From Aeromonas aquatica (lineage in GTDB: Bacteria > Pseudomonadota > Gammaproteobacteria > Enterobacterales > Aeromonadaceae): 64,000 bases of DNA. Below are positions 54,390 to 62,901 of this stretch, piece by piece. Both the position numbers and the translations under genes were made by a program. The notes beneath the pieces were generated by a model. The model did not search any database, was not told where the DNA came from, and saw only the letters and a list, made by a program, of their open reading frames with translations. Within the stretch, counting starts at the first letter, position 1. The number at the start of each line of letters is the position of its first letter. Location: NCBI RefSeq assembly GCF_000764655.1, contig NZ_JRGL01000104.1, positions 62,001 to 126,000 of the forward strand. Direction: 5' to 3'.

Positions 54390-55323
54390 GATGTTGCCTC
54401 CGTTGTTGTTGCAGCCAGCGACTGGCCAGGACCGAGAGGCCGATGGCGATCAGGCTCAGCAGCAGGAAACCGTTCACGTCCGGCTCCATCCACTTGCCAA
54501 GCGCCGCCAGGGTGACGGCGATAAGGCTCAGGCACCCCATGGCGAGCCCGGCGATGAATCTGTGGTGCCAGCGCAGATAGGCGGCGGCGAGCCAGCCGAT
54601 CCAGGCGGGCCAGACCCAGGGGGAGGCGGCATCGAACAGTGCCAGCAGGGCGAGCAAGGTGACACCGAGCCCGGCCGCCAGCCCCGCCAGCCAGGAGGGC
54701 ATCAGCCTGACGCGGGCGGGCACCAGCAGCAGCGCGCCCCAGAGCGCGGCGTTGAACAGGGTCAGGCACCAGCCGAGGGCCTGCTCATCGAACGCAAAGA
54801 AGAAGCCGAACAGGCCGAGCCGCCAGTAGAGCACCAGCGCCAGCTGGCCGAGCAGCCAGCTCAGGGTCCAGAGCAGTGGGCTCATGCCGAGCGCCGCCAG
54901 GGGCAACAGCAGCAGGGCCCAGGTGGCGAACAGCTGCCAGGGATCGGCGCCGGTCTGATAGGTCTGGCCCACCAGCGCCAGCAGGGCACCGATATTGAGG
55001 GCGATGGCCAGCAGCAGGGCCTGGCGAGGGGTGTCCGTCATGGGTTTGCGCCACAGCAGCACCAGCATGGCGAGCAGGGGCAGCTCCAGCAGGGCGAGGC
55101 GGGAGAGGCGGCCGAGCTCCTGCCAGTTGAAGGCGACGAAGAAGACCAGGCCGGCGCCCAGACACAGGCTGCCGAGCCAGAGCAGCAGCCTGTCGAACAG
55201 CCACTGCCAGCGCGCGCTTGCGGGGGGAAGGCCCATCAGCGCCAGGGCGGCCGGCAGGTTTGCCGGTGCGAGGCGGCCGCGTCTGACCCAGTCGAGCAGG
55301 GTCTGTCTTGAGGTGAGGTGCAT
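54382..55323 (-). CDS. DUF2157 membrane protein
   Basis: 313 aa. N-terminal DUF2157 domain with TLLDWVRRGRLAPANLPAAL, then eight or more membrane helices (LLLWLGSLCLGAGLVFFVAF, later FLLLSLIAIGLSVLASRWL). First gene of the DUF2157-DUF4401-GDYXXLXY operon on the minus strand. ATG 55323 is preceded by GGGAG. Confidence 0.85.
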   Translation of the reverse strand: MHLTSRQTLLDWVRRGRLAPANLPAALALMGLPPASARWQWLFDRLLLWLGSLCLGAGLVFFVAFNWQELGRLSRLALLELPLLAMLVLLWRKPMTDTPRQALLLAIALNIGALLALVGQTYQTGADPWQLFATWALLLLPLAALGMSPLLWTLSWLLGQLALVLYWRLGLFGFFFAFDEQALGWCLTLFNAALWGALLLVPARVRLMPSWLAGLAAGLGVTLLALLALFDAASPWVWPAWIGWLAAAYLRWHHRFIAGLAMGCLSLIAVTLAALGKWMEPDVNGFLLLSLIAIGLSVLASRWLQQQRRQHHV

Positions 55324-55474
55324 GGCGAGGCTCCCAAGTGCCTGTCTGTACTTGTGTTTGTCGCATTATGGCACGGTGCGGCGGCCCGGGGCAGACCCCG
55401 ACCGGGTGGATGCGACAGTGGCCAGGTTGCGGGGAGAGCGGCATGGGCGGCCAGGGAGGCACAGCAGGGAGGCA

Positions 55475-55504
55475 CAAAAAAGCCCCGATCTGGGATCGGG
55501 GCTT
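55475..55504 (-). terminator. Terminator of the manganese exporter gene
   Basis: Minus strand AGCCCCGATC, loop CCA, GATCGGGGCT, then TTTTTT. Confidence 0.88.
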
Positions 55505-55572
55505 GATGTGATTGGCGCGCTGGCGGGGTAAGTCAGTGCTCACGCTGACCTCCCTACCTTATGAAGGCCAAC

Positions 55573-56130
55573 TCAGACGAAGAGCAGGGTACTGACGCCG
55601 AGCCCCACGAAGAGCACGGCGCAGGCGATGCGGATCCCCTTGAGGGGCAGCTTGTCGGCGCCGAGCTTGCCGAGCAGCACCACGGGCACGTTCGCCAGCA
55701 TCATGCCGAGGGTGGTACCGGCGATGACCTGAGTGAGGGAGTCGTACTTGGCCGCCAGCAGCACTGTGGCTATCTGGGTCTTGTCCCCGATCTCGGCGAT
55801 GAAGAACAGCACGAAGGTGGCCATGAAGGGGCCGTACTTGTCGAGGGAACTCTTCTCATCGTCCATCTTGTCCGGCACCAGGATCCAGACCGCCATGGCG
55901 ATGAAGGCCGCCGCCACCAGGTAGGTCATCACCTTGGGATCCAGCCAGTTGCTGATGAACCCGCCTATCCAGGCGGCACCCGCGTGGTTGAGCAGGGTCG
56001 CCGCCAGCATGCCGGCAATGATGGGCCAGGGTTTTCGAAAACGACAGATGAGCAGCAACGCCAGCAGCTGGGTCTTGTCGCCGATTTCGGCGATGGCCAC
56101 GCTCAGGGTTGAGGTTAACAAGGCTTCCAT
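55573..56130 (-). CDS. GDT1/TMEM165-family (UPF0016) manganese exporter
   Basis: 185 aa. Two copies of the family motif: AEIGDKTQLLALLL near residue 15 and AEIGDKTQIATVLLAAKY near 111. Six helices. Members such as MneA of Vibrio export Mn(II). Its leader has a yybP-ykoY manganese riboswitch and a terminator hairpin. ATG 56130 follows directly on the T tract of that hairpin, with no visible ribosome site. Confidence 0.88.
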   Translation of the reverse strand: MEALLTSTLSVAIAEIGDKTQLLALLLICRFRKPWPIIAGMLAATLLNHAGAAWIGGFISNWLDPKVMTYLVAAAFIAMAVWILVPDKMDDEKSSLDKYGPFMATFVLFFIAEIGDKTQIATVLLAAKYDSLTQVIAGTTLGMMLANVPVVLLGKLGADKLPLKGIRIACAVLFVGLGVSTLLFV

Positions 56131-56192
56131 AAAAAATAACCGGGGGACGGAATTGTTATACCTATGACAAGCCTGCGCCATCCGTCCCCGGT
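56131..56192 (-). terminator. Riboswitch-controlled terminator hairpin
   Basis: Minus strand ACCGGGGACGGA pairs with TCCGTCCCCCGG across a loop of about 29 bases, then TTATTTTTT running into the start codon. Confidence 0.75.
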
Positions 56193-56193
56193 A

Positions 56194-56340
56194 TTGGCAC
56201 TGGCCCGTCAAAGGTCTTGTCAAATCCGGCATTGCCCGGATCATCCTGACCATGGTGAGTTGGCACCAAGTATGTTGATCAGGATCGCGCGTCGGCGTTG
56301 GCTAAAAGCGGAACCGGCGGCGAGACTACTCCCCCTCGAT
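56194..56340 (-). ncRNA. yybP-ykoY manganese riboswitch
   Basis: The conserved blocks are in order on the minus strand: GGGGGAGTAG (56326-56335), ATCAACATACTTGG (56266-56279), a CCGGGCAATGCCGG hairpin, and GACCTTTGACGGG (56204-56216) closing the P1 side. The aptamer precedes a GDT1-family gene, its known partner. Mn(II) binding is expected to prevent the terminator and turn the exporter on. Confidence 0.85.
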
Positions 56341-56384
56341 GGGAGCGGGCATTCTAGGGAAAAAGCCGAAAGGAGACAAGCAGA

Positions 56385-56714
56385 TCAGCCGCCCACCAGC
56401 TTGACGCTGAAGCCGGCCTTCTCCAGTTCGGCCTTGATCAGGTCCCTTTTGTCCCCCTGGATCTCGATGATCCCGTCTTTCAGACCACCGCCGGTACCGC
56501 ATTTCTTCTTGAGCAGGGTCGCCAGTGTTTTCTGCTGATCTGCCGGCACCCCGTGGATGGTGATGACACCGGCGCCCTTGCGGCCCTTGGTCTCGCGGCG
56601 AATGCGCACCACCCCATCGGTGGGGAAGGGGGAGGCGGGTTGGGCGCTGGTGGATTCCTTGATCATGCCGCCGTCCGTGCTATAGACCAGGCGGCTGTTG
56701 TTGTCTGGGGTCAT
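56385..56714 (-). CDS. yciH: YciH, SUI1/eIF1-like translation factor
   Basis: 109 aa. Starts NNSRLVYSTDGG, then the SUI1 domain VVRIRRETKGRKGAGVITI, LKKKCGTGGGLKDGIIEIQG and KRDLIKAELEKAGFSVKLVG. Related to eIF1; in E. coli YciH influences initiation fidelity. ATG 56714 matches the family start. Divergent from feoA. Confidence 0.92.
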   Translation of the reverse strand: MTPDNNSRLVYSTDGGMIKESTSAQPASPFPTDGVVRIRRETKGRKGAGVITIHGVPADQQKTLATLLKKKCGTGGGLKDGIIEIQGDKRDLIKAELEKAGFSVKLVGG

Positions 56715-56745
56715 GGTAAATCTTTGTGAGTTAGCTGAGCGGAGT

Positions 56746-56786
56746 TTGATTTTACGCAAATAAAAGTTGGGGGCACAGCTTATAAT
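56746..56786 (+). promoter_or_regulatory. FNR-type promoter of feoABC
   Basis: TTGAT-TTTA-CGCAA (56746-56759) keeps the left FNR half and three of five bases of the right half. TATAAT at 56781-56786 puts the transcription start about 41 bases from the box centre, the class II position. FNR control of feo is established in E. coli. Confidence 0.6.
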
Positions 56787-56833
56787 TCCCCGACTAAAAG
56801 CGAATTATTCTTGTTTAACTTCAGGAGTCAGTC

Positions 56834-57061
56834 ATGGTTCTCACACAGTTGTCGCCGGGGCAGAGTGCTCGCATCAAGAACATGAACCAGTTGACGCGCC
56901 CGCTACGACGCAAGCTGATGGTGATGGGCCTGCTGCCTCAGACTGAAGTCATCTATCTGCGCACGGCACCGCTCGGTGATCCGCTCCAGATCCAGTGCCA
57001 GGGTATCTGTCTCTCCATGCAAAAGAGCCTGGCGCAGCAAATCGAGGTGGAAGTGTTATGA
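56834..57061 (+). CDS. feoA: FeoA, ferrous iron transport accessory protein
   Basis: 75 aa, a single SH3-like domain (LSPGQSARIKNMN, LRRKLMVMGLLPQTEVIYLR, GDPLQIQCQGICLSMQ). Works with FeoB in Fe(II) uptake. ATG 56834 has AGGAG 7 bases upstream. Its last 14 codons are echoed in the small frame that follows. Confidence 0.93.
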   Translation: MVLTQLSPGQSARIKNMNQLTRPLRRKLMVMGLLPQTEVIYLRTAPLGDPLQIQCQGICLSMQKSLAQQIEVEVL

Positions 57062-57114
57062 ACCCCTTTCAACAGCAGAGCCTGGTACAACGAGTCGAGG
57101 TCAAACCGGTATGA
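57058..57114 (+). CDS. Small frame between feoA and feoB, copy of the FeoA tail
   Basis: 18 codons; QQSLVQRVEVKPV aligns with QKSLAQQIEVEVL at the end of FeoA. It overlaps the feoA stop (ATGA at 57058-57061) and the feoB start (ATGA at 57111-57114), so ribosomes could pass from feoA to feoB through it. The period to the parent stop is 53 bp. Confidence 0.4.
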   Translation: MNPFQQQSLVQRVEVKPV

Positions 57115-59381
57115 GCTACAACCTGGTTACCGTCGGCAATCCCAATAGCGGCAAGACCTCGCTGTTCAACGCCCTGACCGGTGCCCGCCAGCAGGTGGGC
57201 AACTGGAGCGGGGTCACCGTCGACAAGAAGATGGGCGAATTCTCCGCCGGGGGTCACGACTATCAGCTGATGGACCTGCCCGGCATCTATGCCCTGGCCA
57301 ATCAGGAGGCGAGCCTCGACGAGCAGATCGCCAGCCGCTTCGTGCAGGGCCAGCAGCCGGACTTGCTGCTCAACGTCATCGACGCCGCCAATCTGGAGCG
57401 CTCCCTCTACCTGACCCTGCAACTGCGTGAGCTGGGCCTGCCCATGGTGGTGGTGCTCAACAAGATCGATCTGCTGCAAAAACGCCGGATCACCATAGAC
57501 GAGACCCTGCTCGCCCAGGCGCTGGGTTGCCCCGTGGTGTCACTCTCGGCCCACAATCGCCAGCAGGTGGCGGCCTTCAAGGCGCAGATCCAGCAGTTCA
57601 TCGGCAAACCCCAGCCCGCGCTGGTGCTCGATTACGGTCAGCCGCTGGAAGCCGATATCGCCGAGCTTGAGACCCTGCTCGCCCCCCATCATCTGGCCGC
57701 CCGTGGTCGCGCCCTGCGCCTGCTGGAAGAAGACATCGCCATGCAGGAGACCCTGCAGGCCGGTCAGCAAGCCGCGGCCGGCAACCTGGTGCAGCGTGCC
57801 CACAACGCCCAGGACATCGATCTGCAACTGGCGGACCTGCGCTACGGCCACATCCATCACTGGGCCCAGCAGGCGTGCCGCCATCAGGGCAAGCTCACCG
57901 TCGCCCAGAGCGAGTGGCTGGACAAGGCGCTGCTCAACCGCTGGATTGGCATCCCCTTCTTCCTGTTGGTGATGTACCTGATGTTCATGTTCGCCATCAA
58001 GGTGGGCAGCGCCTTCATCGATTTCTTCGACATCATGGGGGGCGCCCTGTTCGTGGACGGGATCCACCATCTGCTGGGGCTGGTTGATGCGCCGGACTGG
58101 CTGGGGGCCGTGCTGGCGGACGGCATTGGCGCCGGTCTGCAGACGGTGGCGACCTTCATCCCCGTGGTGGGCTGCCTGTTCCTGTTCCTCGCCGTGCTGG
58201 AGAGCTCCGGCTATCTGTCGAGAGCCGCCTTCGTGGTGGATGCCCTGATGCGTCGCCTCGGTCTGCCCGGCAAGGCCTTCGTACCCATGCTGATGGGCTT
58301 TGGCTGCACGGTGCCTGCCGTGATGGCGACCCGCACCCTCAACTCGGAGCGCGAGCGGCTGATGACCTCGGCCATGGCGCCCTTCATGTCCTGCGGCGCC
58401 CGTCTGCCGGTCTATGCCCTGTTCGCGGTGGCCTTCTTCCCCGAATCCGGCCAGAACCTGGTGTTCGGCCTCTATCTCTTCGGCATCCTGGTGGCGGTGC
58501 TCACCGGTCTGTTCCTGCGCAGCACCCTGCTGCCGGGCAAGAGCGAGTCCATGGTGATGGAGATGCCGGACTACGAGTGGCCCCGTCCGGTGGACGTGGG
58601 GATCCGCACCTGGCAAAAACTCAAGGCCTTCATCTTCGGCGCCGGCAAGACCATAGTGCTGATGGTGGCGGTGCTGAGCGTGCTCAATTCGCTGGGTACA
58701 GACGGCAGCTTCGGCAACCAGGATCAGGAGGACTCGGTGCTGAGCAAGCTCAGCCAGACGGTGACGCCTGTGCTGCATCCCATCGGCATACGGGAAGAGA
58801 ACTGGCAGGCGACGGTCGGCATCCTGACCGGCATCTTTGCCAAGGAGGCCGTGGTGGCCACCCTCAACAGCCTCTACGCCGGCAACACCGGGGATGAGGA
58901 AGAGAGTGAATACTCCCTGCTGGGCAGCCTGCAGGAGGCGCTCGCCACCATCCCCGCCAACCTGGCCGACATCGATCCGAGCGATCCCATGGGGCTCAAG
59001 GTGGGTGAGCTGGAAGACCAGCAAGCCGCCGCGCAGGCGCAAGAGGTCGACACCTCCACCTACGGCAATATGCAGACCCACTTCGACGGCATGGCCGGGG
59101 CCTTTGCCTACCTGCTGTTCGTGCTGCTCTACATGCCCTGCGCCGCCGCCATGGGCGCCCTGGTGCGGGAAACCGGTCGTCAGTGGGCCCTGTTCACCGC
59201 CGCCTGGTGCAACTACACGGCCTTCCTGTGCGCCACCGTCTTCTATCAGCTGGCCACCTTTGCCGCCCACCCCGAGCAGAGCCTGCTGTGGGTCGCGAGC
59301 TATGGCCTCTCTCTGGTGCTGCTCTGGTGGTTCGGCCGTCGTCACGGTGACATAGTCGCGCGCAAGGTGGTGGCACTATGA
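57111..59381 (+). CDS. feoB: FeoB, ferrous iron transporter GTPase
   Basis: 756 aa. N-terminal G domain with GNPNSGKTSLFNAL (G1), MDLPGIY (G3), VLNKIDL (G4), a helical spacer to about 270, then membrane helices with the two Gate motifs (FMGFGCTVPAVMATR and the later KEAVVATLNSLY region). Main Fe(II) uptake pump under low oxygen. ATG 57111 begins MSYNLVTVGNP; an apparent longer frame upstream overlaps feoA in the wrong frame and is rejected. Confidence 0.96.
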   Translation: MSYNLVTVGNPNSGKTSLFNALTGARQQVGNWSGVTVDKKMGEFSAGGHDYQLMDLPGIYALANQEASLDEQIASRFVQGQQPDLLLNVIDAANLERSLYLTLQLRELGLPMVVVLNKIDLLQKRRITIDETLLAQALGCPVVSLSAHNRQQVAAFKAQIQQFIGKPQPALVLDYGQPLEADIAELETLLAPHHLAARGRALRLLEEDIAMQETLQAGQQAAAGNLVQRAHNAQDIDLQLADLRYGHIHHWAQQACRHQGKLTVAQSEWLDKALLNRWIGIPFFLLVMYLMFMFAIKVGSAFIDFFDIMGGALFVDGIHHLLGLVDAPDWLGAVLADGIGAGLQTVATFIPVVGCLFLFLAVLESSGYLSRAAFVVDALMRRLGLPGKAFVPMLMGFGCTVPAVMATRTLNSERERLMTSAMAPFMSCGARLPVYALFAVAFFPESGQNLVFGLYLFGILVAVLTGLFLRSTLLPGKSESMVMEMPDYEWPRPVDVGIRTWQKLKAFIFGAGKTIVLMVAVLSVLNSLGTDGSFGNQDQEDSVLSKLSQTVTPVLHPIGIREENWQATVGILTGIFAKEAVVATLNSLYAGNTGDEEESEYSLLGSLQEALATIPANLADIDPSDPMGLKVGELEDQQAAAQAQEVDTSTYGNMQTHFDGMAGAFAYLLFVLLYMPCAAAMGALVRETGRQWALFTAAWCNYTAFLCATVFYQLATFAAHPEQSLLWVASYGLSLVLLWWFGRRHGDIVARKVVAL

Positions 59382-59620
59382 TCTTGCGGGAACTGGGTGA
59401 CTACCTCGCCGTACAGCAGAGGGTGAGCCGGCGGGAGCTGGCTCGCCACTTCCACACCTCGGAGGATGCGGTGGAGGCCATGCTCGGGGTCTGGATGCGC
59501 AAGGGCCGCGTCGCCAAGCGGGAGACCCAGGTGTGTGGCGGCAGTTGCTGCGGCAAGAGCCAGGAGGTGATGTTCGAGTGGTGCGAACCCGGCCAGATAG
59601 GCCTGATCCAGCGGTGCTGA
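59378..59620 (+). CDS. feoC: FeoC, small iron-sulfur/winged-helix regulator of FeoB
   Basis: 80 aa. Winged-helix part (LRELGDYLAVQQRVSRRELARHF) and a Cys-rich loop CGGSCCGKS, plus two later cysteines (CEP, QRC). FeoC binds FeoB and may carry an iron-sulfur cluster. The ATG overlaps the feoB stop (ATGA). Confidence 0.9.
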   Translation: MILRELGDYLAVQQRVSRRELARHFHTSEDAVEAMLGVWMRKGRVAKRETQVCGGSCCGKSQEVMFEWCEPGQIGLIQRC

Positions 59621-59647
59621 TTTCCGTGTATTAGCGCGCTTCATCAG

Positions 59648-59685
59648 TAAAAAAGGACCCGCCGATGGCGGGTCCTTTTTGTTTT
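59648..59685. terminator. Bidirectional terminator between feoC and glgC
   Basis: AAAAAGGACCCGCC, GAT, GGCGGGTCCTTTTTGTTTT. Confidence 0.9.
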
Positions 59686-59713
59686 CGTGCCGTGCCCGGA
59701 GGGCGGCCCGGAC

Positions 59714-60985
59714 TCACAGCGCGGCCAGCATCTCCTGGGTGACCAGCACTATGCCCTGCTCGGAGCGGTGGAAGCGGCGGGCATCTTCGCAGGCGTTTTC
59801 CCCCACCACCAGCCCTTCCGGCAGCTTGCAACCCTTGTCGATCACCACCCGGCGCAGCCGGCAGCCGGCCCCTATCTCGACCCCGGGGAAGATCACCGCC
59901 TGATCCAGGGTGCAGAAGGAGTCGACCCGCACGTTGGTGAACAACACAGAGCTCACGATGAAGGAGCCGCTGACGATGGTGCCGCCGGAGAACAGGGAGT
60001 TGATGGTCATGCCATGCTGGCCGTGTCTGTCCTGCACGAACTTGGCGGGGGGCGTCATCTTCTGGCTGGTCCAGATGGGCCAGTCCTGATCGTAGATATC
60101 GAGCTCAGGGGTCACCGAGGCGAGATCCATGTTCGCCTCCCAGAAGGAGTCCACCGTGCCCACATCGCGCCAGTAGGGTTTTTTTTGCTGACAGCAGCCG
60201 ACGCAGGAGAGGCCGAACGGGTGAGCATAGGCGGTGCCCTCCTTGACCACCCGCGGGATCACGTCCATGCCAAAATCGTGGTGGGAGTCGTCGTTGGCAA
60301 GATCCTCTTCCAGCAGTTGGTAGAGATACTCGGCGTCGAAGATGTAGACCCCCATGGAGGCCAGCGCTGTGTCGGCCTTGCCGGGCATGGCGGGGGGATC
60401 GACCGGCTTCTCGACGAAGGCGTTGATCTTGCGATCCGCATCCACCGCCATCACCCCGAAGGCGCTGGCCTCCTGGCGGGGCACCTCGATGCACGCCACC
60501 GTCACCCTGGCGCCCAGGTTGACGTGATCGAGCAACATGGCGGCGTAGTCCATCTTGTAGATGTGATCCCCCGCCAGCACCACCACGTACTTGGGGCCGT
60601 GTTCGCGAATGATGTCCAGGTTCTGATAGACCGCATCGGCGGTGCCGCGATACCAGCTGACCTCATCCACCCGCTGCTGGGCGGGGAGCAGTTCGATGAA
60701 TTCGTTCATCTGGTAGCGCAGGAAGGACCAGCCCGACTGCAGGTGGCGCAGCAGGCTGTGGGACTTGTACTGGGTGACCACACCGACCCGGCGGATGCCG
60801 GAGTTGATGCAGTTGGAGAGCACGAAATCGATGATGCGGAACTTGCCGCCGAAATGCACCGCCGGTTTTGCCCTGCTGTCTGTCAACTGCTTGAGGCGAC
60901 TGCCCCGCCCTCCAGCGAGAACCAGGGCCATGGTCTCATTCAGCAACTGTCTGGACTTTGCTGTATTGGTAGGTTGTAACAACAT
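59714..60985 (-). CDS. glgC: GlgC, glucose-1-phosphate adenylyltransferase
   Basis: 423 aa. [29 protein letters not shown] is the nucleotide-binding start (split here: [12 protein letters not shown] and KPAVHFGGK), with [24 protein letters not shown] and FVEKP, and a left-handed beta-helix C-terminus. It makes ADP-glucose for glycogen. ATG 60985 lies 7 bases after GGGG. No other glg gene is in the window. Confidence 0.94.
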   Translation of the reverse strand: MLLQPTNTAKSRQLLNETMALVLAGGRGSRLKQLTDSRAKPAVHFGGKFRIIDFVLSNCINSGIRRVGVVTQYKSHSLLRHLQSGWSFLRYQMNEFIELLPAQQRVDEVSWYRGTADAVYQNLDIIREHGPKYVVVLAGDHIYKMDYAAMLLDHVNLGARVTVACIEVPRQEASAFGVMAVDADRKINAFVEKPVDPPAMPGKADTALASMGVYIFDAEYLYQLLEEDLANDDSHHDFGMDVIPRVVKEGTAYAHPFGLSCVGCCQQKKPYWRDVGTVDSFWEANMDLASVTPELDIYDQDWPIWTSQKMTPPAKFVQDRHGQHGMTINSLFSGGTIVSGSFIVSSVLFTNVRVDSFCTLDQAVIFPGVEIGAGCRLRRVVIDKGCKLPEGLVVGENACEDARRFHRSEQGIVLVTQEMLAAL

Positions 60986-61177
60986 TGAATACCCCTTTGT
61001 TGATATACCTCCTCGATTGTGCCCCCTTTGAGGCCTAGGCGAAAGGGCTTTCAATCGAGGTCGGGATTCAAGTTGATTTTTTTGTCATTTGTGTGAGCGA
61101 GCGACTCTGCCGAGAGGGGGATTGTGCGCCCAGCGGTCGTAAGGAGCGCAGCGGAACGTGAGTCCGCTACACCTTTG

Positions 61178-61213
61178 TTGAACACACAGCCGCCATGGCG
61201 ATTGTGTGTTCAA
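61178..61213. promoter_or_regulatory. Large perfect inverted repeat between glgC and pilU
   Basis: TTGAACACACA and TGTGTGTTCAA flank GCCGCCATGGCGAT, itself partly palindromic (CGCCATGGCG). It lies 22 bp past the pilU stop and about 190 bp before glgC. No T tract; could be an operator, an RNA hairpin or a terminator variant. Confidence 0.5.
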
Positions 61214-61234
61214 TGGGGGAGGGGCTGTGTCTGA

Positions 61235-62374
61235 CTAGAACAGCTTGTCCTTGTCATCCTTGGTCGGCTCCAGGCTCCAGCCGCTGGCATCGGCGCTGTT
61301 GGCGAGGGAGCCCTTCTCCTGCCACAGCTTGATCTTGAGGCGCAGGTTGTTGGCCGAGTCGGCGTTCTTCACCGCCTCTTCCTCGTCGATCACCCCTTCC
61401 ACCACCAGATCGAACAGGGTGCCGTCGAAGGTGAGCATGCCGAGGGCCCTGGATTTCTCCATGATCTCCTTCAGGCTGCCAAATTCCCCGCGCTTGATGA
61501 GATCGCGAATGGTGTGGGTGCCGAGCATGATCTCCACCGCCGCCCGGCGACCGCCATCTGTGGTCTTCACCAGCCGCTGGGAGACGAAGGCCTTGAGGTT
61601 GTTGCCCAGATCGTTGAGCAGCTGGGGGCGGCGCTCCTCGGGGAAGAAGTTGATGATGCGATCCAGCGCCTGGTTGGCGTTGTTGGCGTGCAGGGTGGAG
61701 ATGGCGAGGTGTCCGGTCTCGGAGAAGGCCAGGGCATGCTCCATGGTTTCGCGATCGCGAATTTCACCGATGAGGATCACGTCCGGCGCCTGGCGCAGGG
61801 TGTTCTTCAGCGCCGCGTGGAAGCTGCGGGTGTCCACTCCCACCTCCCGCTGGTTGATGATGCTCTTGCGGTGGCGATGGACGAACTCCACCGGATCCTC
61901 GATGGTGATGATGTGGCCGCTGTGGTTGCGGTTGCGATGGTCGATGAGGGCCGCAAGCGACGTGGACTTGCCCGAACCCGTGCCGCCGACGAACAGCACC
62001 AGGCCGCGCTTCTCCATGATGGTGTCGAGCAGCACCGGGGGCAGTTTCAGATCCTCGAAGCGCGGGATCTCGGTCTTGATGTTGCGCGCCACCAGGGAGA
62101 CCTCGTTGCGCTGCTTGAAGATGTTGACCCGAAAGCGGCCAATCTGGGGCAGAGAGATGGCGAGGTTCATCTCTAGCTCCTTCTCGAACTGCTGCTTCTG
62201 CTCGAGATCCATGATGTCGGCGGCGATCCTGGCCACCTCGCCCGGCTCCAGCGGTGTCTCGTTCAAGGGACGCAGGGCGCCGTTGAACTTGGCGCAGGGA
62301 GGCGCACCGGTGGAGAGATAGAGATCCGAGCCATCCTGGCTGGCCAGGGTCTGTAGCATGTCGCGCAATTCCAT
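61235..62374 (-). CDS. pilU: PilU, type IV pilus retraction ATPase
   Basis: 379 aa. PilT/PilU motifs: FVGGTGSGKSTSLAAL (Walker A), IITIEDPVEFVH (Asp box), LRQAPDVILIGEIRDRETM (Walker B), SETGHLAISTLHANNA (His box). The pattern fits PilU rather than PilT (DGSDLYLSTGAPP start, extended C-terminus). It powers pilus retraction, which also feeds DNA uptake with ComEC. ATG 62374 has GAGG 6 bases upstream. No pilT beside it. Confidence 0.9.
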   Translation of the reverse strand: MELRDMLQTLASQDGSDLYLSTGAPPCAKFNGALRPLNETPLEPGEVARIAADIMDLEQKQQFEKELEMNLAISLPQIGRFRVNIFKQRNEVSLVARNIKTEIPRFEDLKLPPVLLDTIMEKRGLVLFVGGTGSGKSTSLAALIDHRNRNHSGHIITIEDPVEFVHRHRKSIINQREVGVDTRSFHAALKNTLRQAPDVILIGEIRDRETMEHALAFSETGHLAISTLHANNANQALDRIINFFPEERRPQLLNDLGNNLKAFVSQRLVKTTDGGRRAAVEIMLGTHTIRDLIKRGEFGSLKEIMEKSRALGMLTFDGTLFDLVVEGVIDEEEAVKNADSANNLRLKIKLWQEKGSLANSADASGWSLEPTKDDKDKLF

Positions 62375-62432
62375 GTTTTGCCTCGTCACTCAAAGGGATG
62401 CGATGGTTGTCAATGTGCTTGAGTGTACCCTG

Positions 62433-62789
62433 TCAGGCGCCGGTGAGTTTCTCGCGAAACACAAAAAATACCGCTCCCATGATACAGAGCCCGGCCCAGA
62501 GGTAGTCCCACTTCAGATCTTCTTTCAGATAGAAGACGGAGAAGGGCACGAACACCGTCAGGGTGATCACCTCCTGCAAGATCTTGAGCTGGCCGACCGT
62601 CAGCACCGTGTGGCCGATGCGGTTGGCGGGCACCTGCAACAGGTACTCGAACAGGGCGATTCCCCAGCTTACCAGGGCAGCGATGATCCAGGGCTTGTGG
62701 TTCATGCTCTTGAGATGGGCATACCAGGCGAAGGTCATGAAGACGTTGCTGCAGATCAGCAGTCCTATGCTGGTGACGATAGGGTTCAT
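62433..62789 (-). CDS. DUF486 (DMT-type) membrane protein
   Basis: 118 aa, four helices: VTSIGLLICSNVFMTFAWYA, WIIAALVSWGIALFEYLLQV, ITLTVFVPFSVFYL, WDYLWAGLCIMGAVFFVF. The DUF486 motif is HLKSMNHKPW and EYLLQVPANRIG. Related to small drug/metabolite transporters; substrate unknown. AAGGAG lies 8 bases before ATG 62789. Upstream of pilU on the same strand with 58 bp between. Confidence 0.88.
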   Translation of the reverse strand: MNPIVTSIGLLICSNVFMTFAWYAHLKSMNHKPWIIAALVSWGIALFEYLLQVPANRIGHTVLTVGQLKILQEVITLTVFVPFSVFYLKEDLKWDYLWAGLCIMGAVFFVFREKLTGA

Positions 62790-62901
62790 TAGGTTCTCCT
62801 TTGAAATCAATGCATTTTATCTCGACTCCATGGGTTTCCATAAGTGGGGCTTGAGGGTATTTTTGTCTCACAAGGATGGAGCAACATAAGGCTGGAAATG
62901 G

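Noticed and set aside
56976-57113. N-terminal extension of FeoB overlapping feoA
   Set aside because: The extension reads feoA in another frame and is not part of the FeoB family; ATG 57111 matches the family start.
57540-59345. 600-codon open frame antisense to feoB
   Set aside because: Same kind of GC-rich shadow; the plus strand encodes an intact FeoB.
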